Shown here: in pieces, positions 22,431 through 26,490 of the stretch
How the letters are laid out: each line of letters begins with the position of its first letter
How positions within the stretch are numbered: the first letter of the stretch is position 1
IMG/VR virus record: IMGVR_UViG_3300030117_000663
Coordinates: 1-26,490 of that record
Reading direction: 5' to 3' (one strand)
Origin: a virus
Length of the DNA: 26,490 bases
The notes under the pieces: generated by a model
Told to the model about the DNA's origin: nothing
The model's input: only the letters and a program-made list of their open reading frames with translations
Databases searched by the model: none
Position numbers and translations under genes: made by a program

Positions 22431-23185
22431 TTCTTAATCCATTTTTGACCAGCATTAGGGTTGTATTCTGTTACATACCCTAAATTCTTCAAATGTTGTT
22501 CATATTCTTTTTTAGATGAATCGTCCATTCTTTTAAATAGCAATGAATCAAAGTAGTCTGGAAATCTTGATTTTTGTTTATTAAAATTGTTATTTGACCA
22601 CCTTTTTAATCTTCTGCTTATATCAAATGTCTTTTCCATTTCTGCACGATATTTGCTGCCAGACTTGTTTTTTTCTGTCCAATACAAAAAGAATGCTTTT
22701 TTATCTTCATCATTAATTCCTTCTATTGATTGAATGGATTTTTTAAAATCCACTATTCTTTCTTCTATACTTTTACTTTTATTTACTTTACTTATACTCT
22801 TATTTACTTTACTAGCATTACGGTCGCTATGCGATTGCATTGCGATTGCATTTTTCCAACGCTTAGATGCGTTTTCTTTTGCCTTGTTTGATTTATTATT
22901 TATTTCTTCTATATGATTATTTAAACGCCTAGAATAAAAGCAATTATCTTCAATAACAAACAAATCAAAATCTTCAATAACTTGCTTTAAAACTTTTGAA
23001 TCACATTGTAAACCAAACGCTAAAGAATCATAGTCATCTATACATAGTTTATTTTCTTCTGTAAATAATAATTCTAATACTGCCCAAAATACGCCATAAC
23101 CTTCATATCCTAGCTTAGACCTTAGCTTTATAACTCTAATATCTAATCTTGCTACTGAATCATGGTTAAAATATGTTTTTTTCAT
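22427..23185 (-). CDS. Replication protein with DUF4373 (Lin1244/Lin1753-like) domain
   Basis: The 252-residue protein has an N-terminal DUF4373 domain (KKTYFNHDSVARLDIRVIK, KLGYEGYGVFWAVLELLF, about 1-100), a polar linker with direct repeats at DNA level (SKVNKSISKVNKSKS, about 125-140), and a C-terminal helical region (FKKSIQSIEGINDEDKKAFF, ISRRLKRWSNNNF, DYFDSLLFKRM) of the DnaD-like or replication initiator type. Similar phage proteins are thought to start replication by loading the host helicase. The tandem repeats inside the linker could be the origin, as in lambda O. No other initiator, helicase or primase was found in the window. Confidence 0.8.
   Translation of the reverse strand: MKKTYFNHDSVARLDIRVIKLRSKLGYEGYGVFWAVLELLFTEENKLCIDDYDSLAFGLQCDSKVLKQVIEDFDLFVIEDNCFYSRRLNNHIEEINNKSNKAKENASKRWKNAIAMQSHSDRNASKVNKSISKVNKSKSIEERIVDFKKSIQSIEGINDEDKKAFFLYWTEKNKSGSKYRAEMEKTFDISRRLKRWSNNNFNKQKSRFPDYFDSLLFKRMDDSSKKEYEQHLKNLGYVTEYNPNAGQKWIKK
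22774..22813. repeat. Tandem 21-base repeat inside the replication gene
   Basis: TACTTTTATTTACTTTACT (22774-22792) and TACTCTTATTTACTTTACT (22795-22813) match at 18 of 19 bases with a 21-base period. They encode the duplicated SKVNKS linker of the replication protein. Their AT content would suit an unwinding element of an origin. Confidence 0.85.
22830..22851. repeat. Perfect 11-base tandem repeat, iteron-like
   Basis: TGCGATTGCAT occurs twice in direct contact, 16 bases beyond the AT-rich repeat, in the same linker of the replication protein. The mixed GC content contrasts with its AT-rich surroundings. Candidate binding sites for the initiator itself. Confidence 0.85.
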
Positions 23186-23204
23186 AATTAAAGAGTTAAG
23201 AAAA

Positions 23205-23261
23205 TGCCTGTCCTAAATATAAGGATAAACTAACTAATAAAACAAGTATTACAGACAGGCA
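23205..23261 (-). promoter_or_regulatory. Long-range hairpin in the leader of the replication gene
   Basis: Perfect 8-base arms TGCCTGTC (23205-23212) and GACAGGCA (23254-23261) enclose 41 bases in the 88-base gap between the DUF3127 and replication genes. In the minus-strand RNA the 3' arm is followed by UUUUCUU. A smaller hairpin TCCT/AGGA inside the loop uses two bases of the same 3' arm, so the two folds exclude each other. It may be a terminator, an attenuator or a protein-bound leader. A weak promoter-like pair (TTG, 21 bases, TATATTTA) also falls inside the loop. Confidence 0.6.
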
Positions 23262-23273
23262 CTTTCAGGATAT

Positions 23274-23603
23274 TTAAAATGGTGCATTATGTTCGTTAGT
23301 AATTGATTCTATGCTTTCTTGTTCTCTAATTCTACAATCTTTAATCATTAAAGTATTATAAAACTTTCCTTTGTATTCTCTACATTTAATATAGAAATCA
23401 ATATCTACATATTGCCCTGCAGATAATTTTTTAGAGTGTTCAATTACATTAATAGAAGTTTGTCCGAATAACTCAAATTGCATAATGTTGCGAAAATCAG
23501 TAGTTGTTTCTTCTATTGTAATTAGCTTTTTAACAAAATCGCCTTTATCTGTATTTATTTGTTGATCTTGAACTTCTGTTATTTTACCTTTTATTTGATA
23601 CAT
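23274..23603 (-). CDS. DUF3127-like OB-fold protein (ssDNA-binding candidate)
   Basis: From the ATG at 23601-23603 the product is 109 residues and begins with the family pattern MYQIKGKITEVQDQQ. A frame-compatible ATG at 23675 would overlap the preceding gene by 62 bases. The pattern continues with KKLITIEETTTDFRNIMQFELFGQ and a second OB-like half (GQYVDIDFYIKCREYKGKFY, TLMIKDCRI). DUF3127 proteins are small OB-fold proteins seen in Bacteroidota and their phages, probably binding single-stranded DNA. It follows the possible annealing protein and precedes the replication gene, giving a coherent recombination and replication block. Confidence 0.82.
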   Translation of the reverse strand: MYQIKGKITEVQDQQINTDKGDFVKKLITIEETTTDFRNIMQFELFGQTSINVIEHSKKLSAGQYVDIDFYIKCREYKGKFYNTLMIKDCRIREQESIESITNEHNAPF

Positions 23604-23613
23604 ATTTTTAATT

Positions 23614-24003
23614 TTATTGATTATTACTTCGTTTAAATGCTTCAGCTTCATCTTCGCCAAAGACTTGATGTTCATAAAATCCTGCTAATTTTAGACAAGC
23701 ACGACTCATTGCTCTTTTTTCAGCCATTGCAACAGGGTAGCTATTCTGATTGTTAGAAGGTGATGCTTCGCCATAAGTTTCAATAGATTTATCACCCATT
23801 GTTGCTGTTGCTTTTATTATAATACATTTACAATCCATTGAATTAAATTCTAAATTATAACTAATTTTTATATTATTAGCAGCCATAATTTTATCAATTC
23901 CAGACCTTGTTATTATATTATAAAACTTATGTTTAAAAACATCTTCATCAGTTAAATTATTTTCTACAAATAATCTATTTAATATATCTTTTTTTGTTTC
24001 CAT
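23614..24003 (-). CDS. Possible single-strand annealing (Rad52/Erf-like) protein
   Basis: The 129-residue protein resembles the core of small phage annealing proteins: KFYNIITRSGIDKIMAANN, a beta pair with SMDCKCIIIKATATMGDK, a Gly-containing turn (ETYGEASPSN), then the conserved helix YPVAMAEKRAMSRACLKLAG, the AEKRA-x-xRA-x-LK pattern of Rad52- and Erf-type proteins, and an acidic end (GEDEAEAF). The next gene encodes an OB-fold protein, a common pairing. The Rad52/Erf link is from motif memory and weak, as this protein is short; it might alternatively be a recombination mediator of unknown class. Confidence 0.55.
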   Translation of the reverse strand: METKKDILNRLFVENNLTDEDVFKHKFYNIITRSGIDKIMAANNIKISYNLEFNSMDCKCIIIKATATMGDKSIETYGEASPSNNQNSYPVAMAEKRAMSRACLKLAGFYEHQVFGEDEAEAFKRSNNQ

Positions 24004-24005
24004 AT

Positions 24006-24209
24006 CTATATATTTAAAAAATCAACTCTTAATTCTAAATTAAGAATTTTACATAATTTATCAGCTTCACTAAACTTCATTAGTTCTGGTCGCTTTAACT
24101 TTGAAAGCATTGTTGGATATGAAACGTCCATATATTCAGAAAGTTCTAATTTAGATACTTTATGCTTGAACATTGCATATTCAATAGTTTCTTTTAATTT
24201 ATCATTCAT
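24006..24209 (-). CDS. Small HTH (Cro/XRE-like) regulator
   Basis: The 67-residue protein is essentially one helix-turn-helix. The sequence MFKHKVSKLELSEYMDVSYP followed by TMLSKLKRPELM fits the five-helix Cro/XRE fold (recognition helix near YPTMLSKLK), and the C-terminal EADKLCKILNLELRVDFL could dimerise. It is the first gene left of the divergent control region, which contains a perfect dyad of suitable spacing, so it probably binds there and represses one or both promoters. No CI partner or integrase is seen, so a lytic early-to-middle timer is likelier than lysogeny control. Confidence 0.83.
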   Translation of the reverse strand: MNDKLKETIEYAMFKHKVSKLELSEYMDVSYPTMLSKLKRPELMKFSEADKLCKILNLELRVDFLNI

Positions 24210-24233
24210 AATTATTTATTTAAAATTATAGGA

Positions 24234-24264
24234 CAATAATAATAAATCTTTTTTAACAACCAAA
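24234..24264 (-). promoter_or_regulatory. Leftward promoter candidate
   Basis: On the minus strand TTTG (24264-24261) is followed 19 bases later by TATTATTG (24241-24234), one base off the Bacteroidota -7 consensus TAnnTTTG. Transcription would start near 24228, about 20 bases before the regulator ATG at 24209. Confidence 0.5.
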
Positions 24265-24280
24265 CAAATTAATTTAATAG

Positions 24281-24305
24281 TTATTAACATTCCAATTGTT
24301 AATAA
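24281..24305. promoter_or_regulatory. Operator-like dyad
   Basis: TTATTAACA and TGTTAATAA are perfect 9-base inverted arms separated by 7 bases. The dyad lies between the two promoters, slightly upstream of the leftward -33 element. A symmetric 25-base site is right for a dimeric HTH protein such as the neighbouring regulator. A further half-site TTAACA is at 24253-24258. Confidence 0.72.
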
Positions 24306-24323
24306 ATAAAAAGAATTATTATG

Positions 24324-24353
24324 TTCGTATTAAAATAATTTTATATATATTTG
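24324..24353 (+). promoter_or_regulatory. Rightward promoter candidate
   Basis: TATATTTG (24346-24353) exactly fits the Bacteroidota -7 element TAnnTTTG. The -33 region (TTCG, 24324-24327) is a poor match to TTTG at a spacing of about 18 bases. The start would be near 24359, giving a 16-base leader before the ATG at 24376. Confidence 0.62.
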
Positions 24354-24375
24354 TGGAAACAAAACTATTAAAACT

Positions 24376-24561
24376 ATGAAAAAATCAACATTACTATTAG
24401 CACTAAACGCTTTAGAAGTTAAATTATTAGAAGAAAGACAAAACTATAAACGCCAACGATTAAATGATGAAGTTGAGCATATTAATAGATTATTAGAAGA
24501 AACAAGGCAAAACATAGAAGAAGTTTCTATTTATTCACCAAATAAAATAAATTTAAAATGA
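24376..24561 (+). CDS. 61-residue coiled-coil protein, first gene of the rightward operon
   Basis: The product is nearly all helix: a short basic start (MKKSTLLLALNALEVKL), then a charged amphipathic stretch (EERQNYKRQRLNDEVEHINR, LLEETRQNIEEV) with heptad-like spacing. It is one of four small genes expressed away from the rest of the genome from a consensus-like promoter, the usual place for host-takeover or antidefence factors. The stop overlaps the next start as ATGA. No family recognised. Confidence 0.75.
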   Translation: MKKSTLLLALNALEVKLLEERQNYKRQRLNDEVEHINRLLEETRQNIEEVSIYSPNKINLK

Positions 24562-24785
24562 GAACAATTGAAATTAAAGAAATAAATGTATCAACTAAAC
24601 AAGGTCGTTTAGATTGGTTAGAGTATAAAGCTAAAGACGATTGGAAATTTTTAGGAGAAACAGGAATGACAATTTTGTTTGAAAGAATTACAGAAGAAGT
24701 TTCTAATTGTTGCAATGCTAAATTAATTGAAGAATCAGATGTTTGTTCTAAATGTAACGAACATTCTAAAATAATAAACATATGA
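24558..24785 (+). CDS. 75-residue protein with C-terminal zinc ribbon
   Basis: The N-terminal 50 residues are mixed alpha/beta (RTIEIKEINVSTKQGRLDWL, AKDDWKFLGETGMTILFERI). The end has a compact zinc-binding pattern (CCNAKLIEESDVCSKCNEH, cysteines spaced C-C-x10-C-x2-C). Small phage proteins with this type of tail often bind nucleic acid or a host protein. It is joined to both neighbours by 4-base overlaps, so the first three genes of this operon should be translated together. Confidence 0.75.
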   Translation: MRTIEIKEINVSTKQGRLDWLEYKAKDDWKFLGETGMTILFERITEEVSNCCNAKLIEESDVCSKCNEHSKIINI

Positions 24786-25048
24786 AAAATTGGATAATTA
24801 CAGGAAAAGGATATGTTAACTGTGGTGTTACTAACCCTTACAACCTAAATCTTGAAATAACAGATTTACAATATAAGTATAATGAAATTCGTTTAAGATC
24901 AACAGAAAAAGATTTAGAAAAATTTGTTTCTGAATTGATAAAAGATGAAGCATCTTTTAAACTTATTGGATATTTTGAAAAAGATTCAGAAGATCATTTA
25001 GACCATATGTATGGATCAAATAGAATGTTTAAGCCTAAAAATCTATAA
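24782..25048 (+). CDS. Unknown 88-residue protein
   Basis: The product starts with a beta stretch (MKNWIITGKGYVNCGVTNPY) and has a further strand-helix pattern (LNLEITDLQYKYNEIRLRST; EKDLEKFVSELIKDEASFKL) and a His/Asp-rich end (KDSEDHLDHMYGSN). No clear active site is seen. It is the third gene of the rightward operon and starts inside the previous stop. Function unknown. Confidence 0.72.
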   Translation: MKNWIITGKGYVNCGVTNPYNLNLEITDLQYKYNEIRLRSTEKDLEKFVSELIKDEASFKLIGYFEKDSEDHLDHMYGSNRMFKPKNL

Positions 25049-25049
25049 T

Positions 25050-25367
25050 ATGAAAACATTACAATTCGTAAAAACTAGCAAGAGTTACAATTCTAAACAT
25101 GGTGGAAGCATATACTACATCTTTTTTAAAGGCATAGGAAAAAGCTATAGAACAGTATTATTTAGCAATATGCATAACTTTAAAAATTGGAATAATATAT
25201 TAAACAAAGCTGAAAGAGGTGATTATATAGCTGATCTAAAAATGAAGTTATATAAAGGCAAAGAAATAGTTGACGCTGACAGTATGCCTAAGCTAATTCC
25301 ACAGCGTGAAATGTATGAAATTGATTGTGAGAGATTTGAAGATTACTACGGTATACCCCCACACTAA
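25050..25367 (+). CDS. Unknown 105-residue protein, last gene of the rightward operon
   Basis: The ATG at 25050 is chosen because it directly follows the previous stop (one base apart); an upstream in-frame ATG at 25011 would overlap that gene by 38 bases. The product is basic and aromatic-rich (MKTLQFVKTSKSYNSKHGGS, YYIFFKGIGKSYRTVLFS) with an acidic C-terminus (ERFEDYYGIPPH). Its stop (25365-25367) abuts the stop of the converging leftward gene with no gap and no visible terminator hairpin. Function unknown. Confidence 0.72.
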   Translation: MKTLQFVKTSKSYNSKHGGSIYYIFFKGIGKSYRTVLFSNMHNFKNWNNILNKAERGDYIADLKMKLYKGKEIVDADSMPKLIPQREMYEIDCERFEDYYGIPPH

Positions 25368-25502
25368 TTATTTCAATTTTTCAATTAACTTCTTAAAGTC
25401 TTTTCTTATACCTTTAATGTCATAAACTTTTTTGTGGTTTTTGTCATAGGTATAATAAGCACCCAATTGAAGTTTTTCTCTATATAGGTTTTTATTTTTC
25501 AT
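25368..25502 (-). CDS. 44-residue basic protein, last leftward gene of the lysis-side operon
   Basis: The ATG (25500-25502) overlaps the metallophosphoesterase stop as ATGA. The product is basic with Tyr-rich beta character in the middle (LQLGAYYTYDKNHKKVYD) and a helical end (IRKDFKKLIEKLK). Its stop touches the end of the rightward operon. It is likely translated with the phosphoesterase. Function unknown. Confidence 0.68.
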   Translation of the reverse strand: MKNKNLYREKLQLGAYYTYDKNHKKVYDIKGIRKDFKKLIEKLK

Positions 25503-26227
25503 AATTCCATTAATAAATTTATGGGTAATTTTCCGTTATTCAAAACGACTGCACACCCAATAGCAGGTTTTTTTCCATATTTAGCGTAAGCCATAGCATA
25601 AGATTCGTGATTAATTCCACAACCAACTTGCATTCCAAATACTCTAAATTTTCTGCCGACAAAATGTTGACATCCTGCTAAAGTATGTAAATGACCTTGA
25701 ACTGTATTCATTAAGTCAGCTCTACACTTGCTAAACGCTTGACCACCTTCACCATGAATATATTGAACATTATCTTTTTCATAGCGTTCAACAAAATTCC
25801 ATTTAGGAACTTCTAATACTTCTTTATAAGATTTGATCCATTTAGAAGGAATTGCAGATGTTTGTGCTTTACGCATGACCATTCTGTCATGGTTTCCGAT
25901 AATAACAGTAGCTACAGGAAATGCTTTTCGCCAACGTGCTATTCTTTTTATCGCTAATTCTAATTCATCAGCACCACCCATTCCGTCTGCGTTTGTTTCA
26001 TGATATGATGAGTAATGATTGTCTATTATATCACCAATAAAGACAACTTCATTGCAGTTAAATTCAATATATTTTTCTCTACAAAAATCTAAGTATTCAT
26101 CTAGACAAAATGGTTCGTGAAGATCGCCAATAACTAGAATGTTATTAGCCGTAGTATTGTCATTATCTCTATATTCTTTTATTAAGTCCCATTCTGTGCG
26201 TGATATTCTAGGTCTGTAATAATTCAA
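25499..26227 (-). CDS. Metallophosphoesterase (calcineurin-like)
   Basis: The 242-residue enzyme has the complete two-metal motif set: GDLHEP (Asp35, His37), GDIIDN (Asp66), GNHDR (Asn112-Asp114), YIHGEGG (His158) and GHLHT (His179, His181). It should hydrolyse phosphodiesters or phosphomonoesters, possibly nucleotides or cyclic nucleotide signals, in the cytoplasm. The start is a TTG (26225-26227): a stop two codons upstream and the next Met at residue 82 leave no ATG choice. It overlaps the preceding stop as TTGA. Position at the far end of the lysis run, beside a tiny unknown gene, suggests an accessory function such as inactivating host signals. Confidence 0.88.
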   Translation of the reverse strand: MNYYRPRISRTEWDLIKEYRDNDNTTANNILVIGDLHEPFCLDEYLDFCREKYIEFNCNEVVFIGDIIDNHYSSYHETNADGMGGADELELAIKRIARWRKAFPVATVIIGNHDRMVMRKAQTSAIPSKWIKSYKEVLEVPKWNFVERYEKDNVQYIHGEGGQAFSKCRADLMNTVQGHLHTLAGCQHFVGRKFRVFGMQVGCGINHESYAMAYAKYGKKPAIGCAVVLNNGKLPINLLMEL

Positions 26228-26460
26228 ATTTTACATTTTTTATCACACTTTCTGCATTCAAACATCGATAAACATAAAGGAAGAATACCGATAGCACAAA
26301 GCACTATCCCTTCCCAGCTAATGCTTTCACCCATAGCGTTCAAAGAGTATAATACTATTGCGCCACCGATAGTTCTTTTCGCTGACCACCTTTTTACATC
26401 TCCAAATTTTTTATCTTTGAAAATTGAAGTAATGTCTATAAATTTTAATAAATTATTCAT
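26224..26460 (-). CDS. Two-span small membrane protein
   Basis: From the ATG at 26458-26460 the product is 78 residues: an N-terminal basic region (MNNLLKFIDITSIFKDKKFG), then two hydrophobic segments (RTIGGAIVLYSLNAMG and WEGIVLCAIGILPLCLSMF) and a Cys/Lys-rich tail (ECRKCDKKCKI). The ATG lies inside the last codons of the gene that, across the circle junction, sits at 98-274. The layout of two spans with a positive tail near endolysin is compatible with a holin, but a CxxC tail is unusual for holins. The same gene is cut at the left window edge. Confidence 0.8.
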   Translation of the reverse strand: MNNLLKFIDITSIFKDKKFGDVKRWSAKRTIGGAIVLYSLNAMGESISWEGIVLCAIGILPLCLSMFECRKCDKKCKI

Positions 26461-26490
26461 GCGTTCCACCACCTTTTTTGTAGTTAGGAA
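26356..26490. repeat. Right copy of terminal direct repeat
   Basis: This is the second copy of the 135-base overlap described at 1-135; 132 of 135 positions agree. Joining the copies gives a circle of about 26,355 bp in which every leftward gene stays in order. Confidence 0.95.

Larger units (their letters stand above)
24210..24375. promoter_or_regulatory. Divergent control region
   Basis: These 166 non-coding, very AT-rich bases separate the leftward regulator gene from the rightward operon. They hold both promoters and the dyad described separately. No other open frame with a plausible start was found. Confidence 0.85.

Noticed and set aside
23604-23675. N-terminal extension of the DUF3127 gene from an ATG at 23675
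   Set aside because: It would overlap the preceding gene by 62 bases, and the family pattern begins at the internal Met at 23603.
24210-24375. An attachment site for integration near the switch region
   Set aside because: No integrase or recombinase gene was found in the window and no tRNA-like segment is visible.
24527-24781. An 84-codon minus-strand frame
   Set aside because: It is antisense to the zinc-ribbon gene, which is coupled to both its neighbours on the plus strand.
1-26490. tRNA genes, CRISPR arrays and insertion sequences
   Set aside because: No cloverleaf pattern, regularly spaced repeats, transposase-like protein or terminal inverted repeats were noticed in the reading.

Overview
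This window is almost certainly one complete genome of a small tailed phage (Caudoviricetes) infecting a Bacteroidota host, probably a flavobacterium. The host call rests on four things: very low GC, AT-rich start-proximal sequence with almost no Shine-Dalgarno sites, Bacteroidota-type promoter elements (TAnnTTTG), and protein families typical of flavobacterial phages (DUF4373/Lin1244 replication protein, DUF3127 OB-fold protein, XkdF-like prohead protease, the paired tail proteins). The first 135 bases recur as the last 135 bases with three mismatches. The contig therefore closes on itself, giving a unique genome of about 26,355 bp, and the gene cut by the left edge is the one complete at the right edge.

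Almost everything is on the minus strand, so reading runs from high to low coordinates. A 166-bp divergent control region (24210-24375) carries opposed promoters and a perfect 9-bp-arm dyad. Leftward from it come a small HTH regulator (24006-24209), a possible annealing protein and an OB-fold protein, the replication protein with internal tandem repeats (22427-23185), a VRR-NUC nuclease, a sigma-like HTH protein, several very small coupled genes, and a packaging block (Zn-finger mini-protein, HNH, ParB-like, TerS, TerL; 17899-20320). Rightward from it is a four-gene operon of unknown small proteins (24376-25367).

The morphogenesis genes are in an unusual order. TerL is followed by a tail assembly chaperone with a likely -1 frameshift, tail-terminator and gp10-like neck proteins, two large tail/baseplate proteins, a short tape measure protein, then protease, scaffold and major capsid protein, a major tail protein, a duplicated small-protein cluster, the portal (with extra C-terminal domains), a connector and a decoration-type protein. 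Lysis genes close the run: a small membrane protein (holin candidate), an M15 peptidase endolysin, two more membrane proteins and, across the circle junction, a metallophosphoesterase.

Most genes touch or overlap their neighbours (ATGA, TAATG), so translational coupling seems general. Hairpin terminators follow only the capsid and major tail genes, and an 11-base element precedes four uncoupled late genes. No integrase, polymerase, helicase, tRNA or CRISPR array was seen; replication must lean on the host. At least ten short genes (31-58 codons) are called here from overlap and context. Functions are by recognition of motifs only; no database search was possible.
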